A stretch of 62,500 nucleotides of DNA from Anaeromyces robustus (Eukaryota; Neocallimastigomycota; Neocallimastigomycetes; Neocallimastigales; Neocallimastigaceae), in contig MCFG01000237.1 in assembly GCA_002104895.1 (NCBI GenBank), forward strand, positions 45,001-107,500. The letters run 5' to 3'. Within the stretch, counting starts at the first letter, position 1; each line of letters begins with the position of its first letter. The position numbers and the translations under genes are program-made. This document shows, one piece after another, positions 1 to 17,997 of the stretch. The notes below the pieces were generated by a model, which was given only the letters and a program-made list of their open reading frames with translations, made no database searches and was not told where the DNA came from.

Positions 1-969
1 ATTATTACTAATTTAATTTTAATTAAAATTTATATAATAATACATACCTTTTTTTTTTTTTTTTTTTTGTTGTTGTTGTTGTTGTTGTTTGATTTTAAAT
101 TGAATTATTTATCTAAACGTTTCTTTATTTATTGTATTTTAATTTATTTTTACTATATATATAATACATAATATATATAATATAATAATTATTTTTGATT
201 TAAATAATAATAAAAAAAGAAAGAAAAATCTTTTCAGTTCGTGTATTATTTTTTTGCTTTTAATATATTATTACATATATAATATATCTCAAATCCTTCA
301 AAATATTAATTCATATATCAAATAATTTGAATTTTATTATTAATATCATTATTTTAAAATTTATAAATTTAAATCCAAAATTTTATATATATAATATATA
401 TATATAATGTTAAAATATAAAAGTAAAAAATAAAAATAACTAATAAATTTTGAAATTAATTATTTTATCAATAATAAAGAAAAAAAAATTTTATAAGAAA
501 AATAAAAAATCTTTAATATATTTTTAATATATTGAATATATTATTAAATTAATTGTAATATATTATTATATTATATATAAAATATATATAATATATAAAA
601 TATATACCTTATTATAATGAAACTAAAATAGTTAAAATTATTTGTTGATATATTCATTATTATATTGAAAATTAAAAAATGATAATATTAATATATTATT
701 AATATATAATGTATTTGAAATATATTGTAATATTGTACATTATGTGGATTGAATTGGATTATAAATCATAATTTCAAAGTGGATTTAATTCCATTAAAAT
801 AATTCATATTATTAAATTTTAATTATTAATAAATATTATAAAAACCTTATTATTGTTCAGATATAAATATTTTTATATTATTATATAAGAAAAAAATATT
901 AATAAGTAAATAAAGAAAAATATTAATATAAATTATTTTTCAAAAAAATTAATTTATATATTCATTATT

Positions 970-1112
970 TGCTCAATTATTTATTCATTTAATTATTTAT
1001 TTAGTTATTTAGTTATTTATTTATTTAGTTATTTATTTATTTAGTTATTTATTAATTTATTTATTTATTTAGTTATTTATTAATTTATTTATTTATTTAG
1101 TTATTTATTAAT

Positions 1113-1203
<91 letters not shown>

Positions 1204-1205
1204 TT
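970..1205. repeat. TTTA tetranucleotide array
   Basis: Tandem ATTT/TTTA units. The left part is interrupted by TTAG and TTAA variants that themselves recur with roughly 25-30 bp periodicity. The right part, from about 1111, is pure. Microsatellite expansion in intergenic DNA. Confidence 0.95.
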
Positions 1206-1509
1206 AATCGATTTTTATATTTGTTTTGATTTTAGTTTCAAAGATTATAAAAATTATTAATAAATAAATAAATAAATAAATTTATAATTATATAACAATA
1301 ATAAACAATAAATACTACAATAATTATAATGATGATTATAATGATTATATTATTAACAAAATAAAATCAAATAAACTTTAGTCTATTATTTACATATATA
1401 TAATACATGGCATGACATAACAATATTAAAATAGAAATTAATCTTATCACTATGCTTATATATCCCTTTTACTAATATTATTAAGACGATTTATTTAGAA
1501 AAATGACTC

Positions 1510-1545
1510 ATATTTGTACAGCGGACTGAGTCCGATGACCCGATC
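1510..1545. other. Short GC-rich island with perfect hairpin
   Basis: In otherwise nearly pure A/T DNA this stretch contains cggac-tga-gtccg (perfect 5-bp stem, 3-base loop) followed by gatgacccgatcc. On the minus strand it lies in a 22-codon frame that ends LSPLYKYESFF and a TAA, bounded upstream by a stop. It may be a relic of a coding or mobile sequence, or part of a small RNA. I recognise no tRNA, 5S, snRNA or ribozyme core in it. Confidence 0.35.
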
Positions 1546-2014
1546 CAATAGATAATCAAGATAATTTTACTAATATACTTTAATATAACTATATTAATAT
1601 ATTGTATATAATATTTAACGTATACAATAATTGGTTTAACTGAATTTGTTATTTATTTAAATCTTTTTTGATTATATATATACATATTTATTTATTTATT
1701 TATTTCCTCATTTATTTAATTTTCCCTTGCATATATTAATATAAATCTTGTATTAACTAAATATTAAAGATAACTTTACCGATTATCTGCTCTTTTATTA
1801 GAAAAAATTTTTTAAGAGTCATACTTTATACAACATGACAAATTGTTTAGTTTTTTACTCCAGAACCAAAAGAAAAAAAATCTTAAAATAAAAGAAAAAT
1901 CTTTTGCTATTTATAATAAGATAAATAATTTAAAAAAAAAAAACTAAATAAAAGAATTTACAAATTTCAAAAAACTATAAATGAAAATAATTGGAAACAT
2001 TAAAATAACAGTAC

Positions 2015-2053
<39 letters not shown>

Positions 2054-2428
2054 TGCTTTACCAAACAAATTTTCATTTAAAAAATTTTTTTCCATTAAAA
2101 GAAATAATTTAAAAACAGTTTTTCTTTTTTCTATATAAAGAAAAATATTTCTTAAAAATATTTTAATTATATTTTAAATATACTCTTCACTTCTTAATAT
2201 ATAATTTGTAATTTATAATCATTTATTTTATCTTTATTTCACTAAATAATGTTTAAAAACAAATAATTAATTAAAAAAGAATATGTTTATCTTTAACGCT
2301 TATGTTTAACAATTATTTAATTATTTTTGTTCTTATAGATTTGCTTATTTTACCTACCTTTTTTTTTTTTTTGTTTTTTTGTTTTGTTTTGTTTTGTTTA
2401 TTTTGATTCCTCTATTTTTTTTTTTTTT

Positions 2429-2760
2429 AGAAACATATTTTTTATATTCATCAATCTTTTTTATTTATTTTGATTCATCTATTTCTTTAGAAACATATTT
2501 TTTATATTCATCAATCTTTTTTGTTTATTTTGATTCATCTATTTCTTTAGAAACATATTTTTTATATTCATCAATCTTTTTTATTTATTTTGATTCATCT
2601 ATTTCTTTAGAAACATATTTTTTATATTCATCAATCTTTTTTGTTTATTTTGATTCATCTATTTCTTTAGAAACATATTTTTTATTTTCATCAATTTTTT
2701 TGTTTATTTTGATTCATCGATTTCTTTAGAAACATATTTTTTATATTCATCAATCTTCTT
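2429..2760. repeat. 60-bp minisatellite, about 5.5 copies
   Basis: A 60-bp unit beginning agaaacatattttttatatt recurs at 2429, 2489, 2549, 2609 and 2669, with a partial or slightly shortened copy from about 2727. Most copies are nearly identical. One position alternates between A and G in successive copies (ttttttaTTTatt versus ttttttgTTTatt), which suggests that a 120-bp dimer was amplified. One plus-strand frame stays open through the array because 60 is divisible by 3, giving a 20-residue periodic hydrophobic peptide. On the minus strand each unit contains an in-frame TAA in the most protein-like frame. I read it as non-coding. Confidence 0.9.
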
Positions 2761-4126
2761 TGTTTATTTCTCATCTATTTATTACACTTTGAAAGAGTCA
2801 AATTTATTTTATATGATTTATTTTATTCCTTCTTAAATCTATATTTATATTATCTACTCTTTCTATATCAAAGATAATTTATTCATCAATGATACCTATA
2901 AAATCATAAATAAAATTATTTTTGTATTTTTATCATTCTTTCTATAGATATGATGTTTATTATAAATTTTATAATCGATCATTTATATATATTAAAAATA
3001 AATAATTTATTGTAATCGTTATTTTTTTTTCAAAGTCGGTATTAATTAATATAATATTTTTTATTTATTCATTCATTTATTATATGTATTTAACTATTAC
3101 AATTAATTGTATGATTATAATATCATAATCTCTTTTTTTAAAAAAATCTTTTAATATTATTCATAATACCTTTAATCATATTTTTTTATTTTTATTAAAT
3201 AATAACTTTTCATTAATAAATTTTGTAATAATTATTACTTTTTTTTTTTTTTGTAATTTTTTATGATCAAATATTTATTTATTAAAAAGAAAATTATTCA
3301 TAATTATTTTATTATTTGACAAAAAATTTACATATGTTTGATCAGATCATCTTGTTTTATAATTATTAATAACACTTTAAAAAAAAAAATTACTTAAAAA
3401 TTTTTTTATATTTCATTTATCAAATATATTTAATTTTATCATTAATAACAAAAAAGAATTAATTTATAATAATATAATAAGAACATTTTATTTAAGGTTG
3501 GACTGTTTTATGTTTCATCGTTTAATCAATATTTTCATAAATGTTTGTTATTATTATTATTATTATTATTATAAATAATTATTATAGATTGACAAAAAAA
3601 AATCGTATAATTAACAAATATAATTCAACAAAGATAATAATTGATAATTTTTTTCATAAACAATAGGTAAAAAAAAAAAAAAAGTAAATAATAACTATCA
3701 TAACAACTGTCCATTTCAATTTATTAAATATTCATAATTGTGTATATTAAAAAAATTTACAAATAAATAAATATTATTATTTAAATATATTAATTATTTA
3801 ATATATTATATTTTTTTCAATTAAATATTAAAAAATAAAACATATAATTGATAAATATAAAATATAATTGAAATAAATAAAAGAATTTCAATTTGTAATT
3901 TCTCCAAAGTATCTTCTAATTTGATATGACTTTATAAATAATCCATATTTTATTTATAATTTAAATGTATATTACACAATCTATATTTAGTTAAAATTAT
4001 ATTTATTAAATTTATTATATATTTATTTCAATGTATATTATATATATTGATTATATATTTATTGATTATACTTATTAATATATTAATTTATTTATTTACT
4101 TATTTAAATATTTCTTTATTATACAT

Positions 4127-4330
<204 letters not shown>

Positions 4331-4929
4331 AAAAAAAAGTATTAAAAGATATCATACATACCTATTTTCAATACCTACCTTTTTAAATATTAAAAATTAT
4401 AATATTGTTATTCATATTTAGTTATTGAACATTTAAATATAGTATTCATTTGTTTTAATATATAATTATAGTTAATACTTATTGATATGAATATTTAATA
4501 AAAAAAAATAGTATTGTATATTATTTATTGAAGACTTAAATATATTATTCATATGAAGAATAAAACTTATATTTCATTATCCATTATTATTCACATTAAA
4601 TATATAATATATGTTTTATGATACTATTGAATAATTATATAGTATTTAGTTTCTCTTATTTATGCTGTATATTAATATATTATTATATTAATATTATTTA
4701 TAAAGTATAAAACTATATTTTTATTATATCATTATTGTTCATATAAAATATAAAATATATGTCTTGTTATATTATCAAATATTTAAATATGATATCTGTT
4801 TGGTTTTTATTTATATTGTATATTATTCACTATTATTTGGCAACTCATAATATCTATGATAATAGCAATATAACTATTATAAGCAAAATTACTATAGTTA
4901 TTATTATCATTGAGTAAATTATTATGTAT

Positions 4930-5095
4930 ATAATATTGGTTCTGTTATTTAACTATTTAAACAACTAATAACTTTATTTGAAAATATAAATTGAATAAAG
5001 TATATATTTAAATATTGTTTTTATTGTTTAACTATATAAACTACTAATAGCTTTATTTGAAAATAAAAATGGAATAATATATATTTAAATATTGT
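4930..5095. repeat. Imperfect tandem duplication of about 80 bp
   Basis: Two adjacent copies share, in the same order, a TTTAACTAT block, an 'aactaataactttatttgaaa'-like core (second copy 'actaatagctttatttgaaa') and a tail matching tatatttaaatattgttttt. They differ by several substitutions and small indels, so the duplication is not recent. Confidence 0.7.
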
Positions 5096-6519
5096 TTTAT
5101 TTATTTTGTGTATTACTATAAGCACTTTTATTCTATCATATATATACTTATCAAGATATTATTATGATGTATGATTAAAAAACAACAAATACATATATAA
5201 TATTTAAGAACTTTTATTTGCTTTTAATACTATAATAAATATAATTATATATATCATATACTAGTAATATGGTAATATAAAGACTTTTATTTTATTAATT
5301 TTTTTAACATAAAAATTACTAATATTTATAAGAATATTTTATGTTATTACAAATTTTAAGCATTTATTTATAGATAAAATTGAAAAAAAAAAAAAAAAAA
5401 AAAAAAAAGAGAGAGAGAGAAAGAAAATTATTAATGAAAGTTTCAATTTTATCTTATATATTCAAAATTATTAATAATATATTAAAAAAAAAAAAATTAA
5501 TACATTAATGTAATATATAAATTTATCCATCTTAAATTTTCTAATATAGACTTAACCAAATACAGATAGCAAATCTTATTAACAAATTTTTAATTTATTG
5601 ATAAAAAACATAAATCATATATTAAAAGCCATGAATCATATCACATGATAGGTTGGTAAATAAAAATGAAAAATGCGGATTTGGATGAAAATCCATAAAA
5701 AATGAAAAGAGAAAATATTAGTAATACAAAAAATCGATTAAACGATTTTTAATAAAAACTTTTTTTATTGATGATTATATTATATATTATGAAATAATAT
5801 ATTAGTATTTATATTAAAATATAAAAAAATATTGTAATCCTTTTATATAATTTTATATTATTTATTATTACATCTTAAAATAAAATATTTTTTTATTCAT
5901 TATATAAGAAAATGTAAAGTAGTAGTTTAATGTAAATTTTGTTAAATAGGTTAAACTATTATATAGATTGTGTAAATAGGTTAAATGAAAACATTTAGTT
6001 ATTTAATTATTTAATCATTTAATTATTTAATTATTTAATTATTTAATTATTTAATTATTTAATTATTATATTATTTAATTATTTAATTAATAATTATTGG
6101 CAAAGATATATTTAATTAATAAATATATAATCAACACTTTCTATTAACCTAATAGAGTGTTATAAAATATACTTTTTCAAGTATATTTTATATTTCATAT
6201 ATGATATTTTTAAATAATATCATAAAAGGATAAATCATGATGATTCATTAATGATAAAAATGTATAAAAATACATATGATCAATTATTATTAATTATCAT
6301 TTTAGATTAATATTCCAATTTTGTATAAATCAGAATTAAATAATTTCTTTCCATTTTAATTTAAAATAATTTAACCTTATTATTAAATTATCATTAAAAA
6401 AAATTGTTTTTTTAATTATTATTTTTTTGCTTTATATATTAATATATATAAATTATATATTAATATATATAAATTATATATTAATATATAAATTAATATA
6501 TAATAAAACAGTTTTTCCG

Positions 6520-6837
<318 letters not shown>

Positions 6838-6887
6838 AAATAATTAACAGTATTAATATTGATAAATATTGATCTTTTTTTTTAGTT

Positions 6888-10304
<3,417 letters not shown>

Positions 10305-12075
10305 TTTTATAAAATGAAAAAAATATATACAATATTTTAAATATTTTTATATCTTCTTTTCTTCTTTATATCAATTGAAAATGACCAAAAAAAATCAAAA
10401 ATCAAAAATATAACAAAATAAGGAAAAATCCTTTTCTTCAATAATTTTCACTCTTATGATAAAATAATATATATTTCCACTTTTTGTATAATATATCCTT
10501 TATTTCTTCTTTTTTTCAGTTTAGTTTATTTGATAATATAAATATGAATAAATCAAAAAATAAAAAAATTTTTTTTTTTTTATTATTCTCTCTCTTACAA
10601 TCAAATAGTATAAATTGAATATATATCTCCACTTTCGTATCCTCTATTTTTTTTTTATAGTTTAATTTATTTGATAATATAAGTATGAATCGAAATAAAA
10701 TAAATTAAAGATTATTTAAAGAAAATATCCAAATATAGAATATTATGATGTCCAAAAATGTATATAAACGAATAAAATCAAAAAAAATTTATTTCTCTTC
10801 TTTTTTCTTTTTATTTTTCACAATTATGACAATTATGATAAATGTAAATATCAAAAAAGATATACTCTAAAATTATTTACACACTTATTTATTACTTATT
10901 ATTTGTTTTAATAAATTTTATTTTTTTATTTTTTTTTATTTATTATTATTATTATATTTTTATTGATAGAACTTTTATTATTTGATATATTTAGTTTATC
11001 AAAAAAGAATATAAGAAGTAACATTTAAAAAAAAAAAACATTAATTTATTAAAAATTAATTAATTTTTTAATAAAAGCTAATTACAAAAAAAATTAATTT
11101 TTAAATTTTTTAATAATAAATTATTTAATATTAATTTATATTAATTTATATAGAAATATATATGGTTAGGTTTAAAATATTTAAACTAATCATTTGATAA
11201 AATAATTTGAAAAAATATAATAATCTATAAATTAAAACCACTAAAATATCTATATATTAAGAAAAATAATAATAATAATAATAATACACTGAAAAAAATA
11301 TACAAGTTATAATACACATATATATTCTTTTTTTTTATTCTCAAACTAATCGTTACTTATATATAAACATTAAAAAAAAAAAAAAATACACTTTCTAATA
11401 ACTTTTTTTTAATTTATTATTATTATTTTTTTTATATATTTTTATTTTTATTTTTATTTTTATTTTTATTTTTATTTTTATTTTTTTTTTATATTTTTAT
11501 ATTTATTTTTTATATTTATTATATTGATAAAAACTGTAAAAAGAATAATAAAAAATATATATATTTATTATAAACTAAAAAATTCTTAATAAATGAAATA
11601 AAAGTACTATATTTTGTTAAATATTGAATTTCTTTTCTTATTAATTTATTTATTTATTTTTATTTTTTATTTTTTTGTTGTTTGCTTTTGTTTATATGTT
11701 TATGAATTTTTTTTTATATTTATGTGTTTATGATTTTTTATTTATTTATTTATTTATGTGTTTATGTTTTTTTATCTCTTTGTTTATGTGTTTATGTGTT
11801 TATGTTTTTTTTTTTTTTTTTTTTTATTTTTTATTTTTTATTTTTTATTTTTTTTTAATTTTTTGTTTGGTTTTTTAATAATTGTTAGTTACTCGTTTAT
11901 TTTTATTTTTATTTAATTTTATTTTATTTTTATTTTATTTAAATATATTTATATTATTGATTATTTATATGTTGTTATTTTTTTTTATTTATTATTTTTT
12001 TGTTTTATTATTTATTTTTATTAATTTATTAATTTATTAATTTATTATTTTTATAATAATTTAATAAAGTTTAAT
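10305..12075. other. Intergenic: upstream of KATNAL2, downstream of coiled-coil gene
   Basis: No gene seen. The part next to 10304 should hold the KATNAL2 promoter. It contains an imperfect duplication of about 75 bp (about 10469-10547 and 10619-10690; shared core ttatttgataatata) and T-rich stretches with TTTTTA units near 11440-11480. The T-rich frame near 11675-11878 is composition-driven. Confidence 0.7.
10469..10690. repeat. Imperfect direct duplication, about 75-bp units
   Basis: Copies near 10469-10547 and 10619-10690 share atatatntccactttnngta, a T-rich stretch with an AG, then ttatttgataatataartat. They lie about 165-385 bp upstream of the KATNAL2 start, so they could be duplicated promoter or UTR sequence. 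Confidence 0.6.
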
Positions 12076-14127
12076 CTAAGCAAATTGTTGAGCAAGAGCT
12101 ACCATTTTTTCGCTAAGTTGTCTATTAGTCTATAAAAATATATAAATTTTATTGTTAATATATATTTTTTTAATATTTACAATTGAAAAATTTAATATAT
12201 ATATATATATATATATGATATCTATACAAATATTTTATTTATATTTTATAATTATTATTCTTTTTAACTTACTTCTTGTAAATCTTCAATCTTAAGTTCT
12301 AATTCATGCTTTTGATCTTCTAATTTTTGATAATCAGTCTTTAAGTCTTTAAGTTCATTTTGTAATTCACCAATAAGTTGGTAACTTAATTCCTTTTCTT
12401 GCTTATAAACATCTAATTGATCTTCCATAGTATCTAATTGTTCTTCCATATAACTATAGGCTTCTTTAACCTTAGCTAATTCATCTGTAATAATATTAAT
12501 TTCTTGATCTCTATCCTTTAATACTTCACATAATTCTTGATAATCATCTTCAGTTTGTCTAAGAAGATCTTCTAATTCAATATTCTTTTTAGTTAATTCT
12601 TCAATTTTTTGAGCATTATCATTATTATCACCTTCCTTCTTTTCTTCATTAGCATTAACTTCACCTTCACCTTCTTTTCTTTCGATCGTATCATTTTCTT
12701 TCTTTTCACCATCAGTAGTATTTTCACCTTCACCTTCTTTCTTTTCGGTTGTATCATTTTCTTTGTTATTACCATCAGTATTAGTTTCACCTTCACCTTC
12801 ACCTTCACCTTCTTTCTTTTCACCATTAGCCTTATCATTATCATTCTTTTTCTTAGATTCTAATTGTCGGTTTAAGTCTTCATTAATTAATTGTAATTCA
12901 TCTAATTGTTTTACTAAATCTTCATTATTAAATTGAAGATCATCAATATATTTATTTAATTCTTCATTATTAATTTCAACTTCTTCAATATGTTTATTCA
13001 TATCATCATTAGAAAATTCTAATTCTTCAACTTGTTTTGTTAATTCATCATTAACAGTTTGTAATTTATTAATTTGAGTTTCAAGTTCATTATTCTTACC
13101 CTCTAATTCTTCAATATGACCCTTACATTGACTCATTTGTTCATTAAGTTGAGTTAATTGAGCTTGTAATTCAGAATCATCTGAAGTATTAGAGTTAGAA
13201 TTAGAATTATCATTGGCATTGGCATTGGCATTGGCATTGGCATTGGCACTGGCAGTAGCATTAGCATTATCTTCATCAGAATCACCTTTAAGTGCCTTAA
13301 TTTGACTTTCTAAGTAAGTTGTATCTTCTTTAATGTGTACTAGTTCATCTAATAAATTATTATTTTCTTGAATTAATGAATCTAAAACAGATTTTGCCTT
13401 TATTAATCCATCTTCAATATCTGGATTAGAACATTCAGCTAGTTCTTTCCATGCAATAAGATCTATTGTTTGTTGAACATTCTTTGAATTATCTTCTAAT
13501 TTATTATGACATTTTTGAAGAGAAACATCTAAGACATTAATCTTTTCATCTAATTCTTGTAATTCATTCTTAGATTGAATTACAGTTTCTCCTGCATCTC
13601 CTACAGTCTTTAATTTTTCTTCTAATTCTTGAATAGTTTGTTGTGCCTTTGAAAGATTTTCATTCAAAGTTTTGATAGTTTCTTGAGTATTTGGATCTTC
13701 TACAATATTAGATTCTGGATTAGAATTAGAAGAATTATTCTTAGTTTCTTCTAATTCGGCATTTAGACGTGAAATTTCTTGATGAGCTTGTTCTAATTCA
13801 GCATTTAATGTATCTATTTTTTCCTTAAGTGGTTCCATATCTTCTTCCATTCTTTTTATAACATCTTCCATTTCAATTTGATGATTAGCTTTAAGAGTTT
13901 CCATTTGTTGACGAGTTTCTTCTAATTCTTGTTGAAGTTGTTTAATAGTAGTCTTTAATTCTTCAATTTCATCATTATTTTGTTCTGAAACTTGACCATC
14001 AGAATCTTTATTATTATTTGTAACGGTACTTTTAACTACTTCTAATTCCTTTTCAAGATCAGCCTTATCTTGAGTTAATTTTTCAATAGTTTCTCTTAAT
14101 TGTTGAAGAATTTCTGGATTAATATCT

Positions 14128-14167
<40 letters not shown>

Positions 14168-15212
14168 CATTTGTGGTAGATTCATCTGATGATGGTAATA
14201 CAGTAGTACTTGGATCATCAACATTAGAAGATTGAGATAAAGTACTATTTCTAGCAAATAATGAACTATTTCTTGGAGATCTCTTTGGTGATTGTTTTGG
14301 ACTATTTCTTGGAGATGAATTTAATAAACTAGATCTATTAGATAAACGGTTTAATTTATTAGTAAGACGATCACGTTCATAGAGAACTTGTTGAATTTTA
14401 CCCTTAACAATATCATAATCTGTATTAATTTTCTTCCAACGATGATTCATTTCCTTTTGATCTTCCATCATACGATTAAGATTTTGAGTTATAACATTAT
14501 GATTCTTATAACATTGATCTAATTCATAATCTAAGTTTTGTAAGTTTTCAACTACAGCTCTTCTATCATTATCTAAAGCATGACTACGATCTTGTAAATA
14601 ATTGAATTGATTCATAAATTGAGTATGTTCTTCTTGAGATGTGAACATATTAGCTTCTTGTCCTTGAAGTTCATCTAATTTATTATAAACATCATGTCTT
14701 TCATGATCAATACTACTTAAAGTACCTTCAAGATGTGTATGTTTTTCTCTTTTTTCATCAATATCTTTTTCTAAGTTATATTTATCATTTTCATATTGAT
14801 CAATATTTCTACCAAGATTGGACATATCTTCATGTAAAACGTTTAATTCTTGTTCAATATTCTTTTTATTTTCTTGATATTCATGAATTTTATCTTCAAT
14901 AAGATTAATTTTACATTGTATTTCTTCTGGTTCAACAGGTGATGAACTATGACTTTGATTTTGAAGTTGATCAGTTAATTCTTTTATGGTTGTTTGAAGA
15001 TTTTCAATTCTTTGTTCATATTCCTTAATCATTTCATTATTAAGACCTTCACCATTAGTATTATTCATAGATTCAATTTGTTGTTGTTTAGCAAGAATTT
15101 CTTGTTTCAATTGAGAAAGAGTAGCCTTTAACTCTTTAATTTGTTCAGAATTAGCTTCACTTGTAGGTGTTCCTTCACGTGAATTAGAATTACTATTTTG
15201 ATCATTTTGATT

Positions 15213-15246
<34 letters not shown>

Positions 15247-17940
15247 AAACTTTGAATTTCTTGTTGTAAACTTTGTAGTTGTTGATTAAGATTTTCATTT
15301 TCAGTTTTATATTGATCTACTTGTTTTTGAAGATTAGAAATATCATTATTATTATTAATATTAGATTGTTCTTCAATAATATCTCTTGACATGGAAAGTT
15401 CACTAATAGAAATATTTTTCTTTTCAATTTCTTCTAATGAATCTTCTAATCTCTTTTTAAAGACTTCAGATTCCCCACGAGTACGTTCTAATTCACCTCT
15501 TAATTCTTCTTCATGAACAATATGATCTTGAATAGCAATTTCTAAGTTTTGTTTTTCTTCCTTCATTTGTTCAAGATTTTCCTTCATTTCATCATATTCT
15601 TTGGTCATATTATTAATATCACCTTGTAATTTTTCATATTGTACTTCCATGGATTGAAGTTCATTTCTAGTTTGTTCATAATTTTCTAAATCATTCATTT
15701 TTTCTTTAAGAGCATTGTATGAGACAACAACTTCATCACGTTCAGCTCTTAATTCACTGTATTGACGAGTTAAATCATTATAAATATTTTGTTGTTCAAT
15801 TCTTTGTTCATTAACTAATTGAATATCATTAAGTTTCATTTCATATTGTTCTTCTAATTCCTCCTTTTCATCATTAAGATGTTGAATATTTTGTTCTAAC
15901 TCATTTTGTTTATTATTATATTCATCAATTTTTTTCTTATAATCTTCAATTTCTTCTTTAAGTTGTTTAATTTCAATTTGAGCTTCTTCTAATAATTTTT
16001 CAGCTGCTTCTGAACCAGATAAATTTCCAACTAAAACTTCCATTTCAGTAATTTTCTTGTTTTTAGCCTCAATATCTTTAGTGCATTTATCATTTTCTTC
16101 ACGAACAGAATCTAATTCTTGTTGCATACGACTGACTTCATTGTCAAATTGTTCCATTGCAATTTGAAGTTGTTCTCTTAAGTTTTCACGTTCATCATCC
16201 ATACTTGATTTTAATTCAGCATTAACATCTTCAGAATGTCTTAAATCTTGTTCTAAAAGTTCCTTTTCTCTTGACATTTGTTCTAATTTATCAATTGTTT
16301 GTGCAATTTGAACTTGTAATGTTTGAACTAATTTTTTAGATTCATTTAATTGAGTTTCAATTTCTTCTGAATCTTGCTCATCCTCTAATACTAATATTTT
16401 ATCTTTCAATTCATTAATAACATTATTAGCTTTTTCTAATTGATCTTCTAAATCAGATTTGCGACTTGCCATTTCTTGGTATTTTTTCTCAGCCATCATT
16501 TGATTCTGAGTAAATTCTATTTCACGTTGTTCTTTTTCATCTTGTAAAACTAAAATTTGTGCATCATTTTGTTTAAGTTTTTCTTCTAATTCTTCGATAG
16601 TATTGTCTTTATCTTCTACATTTCCTTGAAGTAAAAGAATATGCTTTTCCATTTTATTTAATTTTAATTTTAATTCTTCTTCAGTTTGATTCTTGATTTG
16701 TTCAACAGTTGAAAGTTTTTGTTTTAATGAATCCATTGATTCTTGAGAACGACCTAATTCATTACGCAAATTATCAATTTGTTCAATAGATTTTTCTCTT
16801 GATTCTTTTTGTAAATTTTGAACTTTAAGAGATTCCTCTAATTGTTGATTTAATATATCCATTTCACTAGATTTCTTTTGTAATTGATCACGGAATACTT
16901 GATTTGTAAGTTTTGTTTCTTCTAATTCCTTTTGACATTTCATTAATACTTCCGTTTGATTTTTTATTTCTTCATTATGTTTATATAATTCATGTTCTAA
17001 ATCTTCTTTAGCTTTTTCCATTTTTTCACGAGCCATTTCTGCTGCTCTTATTTTCTCTTCATTTTCTTTTAAATCATTTTCATATTTAGCAATAGTATTT
17101 CTACATTCACTTAAACTAGCATCTAAACGTTCATTTTCCATACGATTAGTTGAAAGTTCCTTTTGAATATTGGAATTAATCATTTTCCATTCTAAAAGTT
17201 CTTCTTGTGCCAAACGACACTTCTTTTCTAATTCTTTTATTTGAAGAATTTGATTTTTCCTTTCTTCATCACCTTTTGGTAATTGATTGGTATCTGGGGG
17301 TATTGCTAAACCTGAAGTTAAAATTGTTGCTTCAAGTTCTTGTACTCGACTTTCATATGCATCTTCTCTTGCTTTTACTTCTTCAAATGCTTTTTTATAT
17401 GTTTGTAATTCACCTTCCATAGTTTTTGTGCAAGTTTCAGCAATATGTCTTGCTTCTAAGTTACGTTTTGACGCTTTTGTCCAACTATTTAACTTTGTTC
17501 TTAAATTATTAATAATATCTTCTGATTCATCTAATTTCTTTTTCAACATTTGACGATCAGAAATTTCTCTAAATAAATTAGGATCTTTTGAAGAAAGTTG
17601 ATTAATAACTGAATTAAGATAAAAAACTTCTTCTTGAGCTGCTTTACGTTTACGTTCTGCTTCCTTTACTAATTCATTATTTCTATGTGTAATTTGTTCT
17701 GCTTGTGCTAATTGCTTTTTAAATGAAAGTAAACTTTTGAATAATTGAGAACGTGCTTCCATTGCTTCTTCTCTACTTAATTTATCATTACTTTTTAAGA
17801 AATCAAATGCTAAAGTTGTATTTTCCCCTTCTTTATCATCAGGTTTTCCTAATTGTTTATATACTACTAATTCTGATTGAAGCCTTGATATTTAAATAAT
17901 TATATAAATAATATGATTATAATATATAAAAATAATCAAA

Positions 17941-17997
<57 letters not shown>

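Noticed and set aside
1500-1550. Hammerhead ribozyme or C/D-box snoRNA at the GC-rich island
   Set aside because: CTGA and CGATGA strings are present, but the conserved hammerhead core (CUGAUGA...GAAA) and properly placed C and D boxes with a terminal stem are not.
2429-2760. Regular 60-bp repeats reminiscent of a CRISPR array
   Set aside because: The repeats are head-to-tail with no unique spacers, and the genome is eukaryotic with spliceosomal introns; this is a minisatellite.
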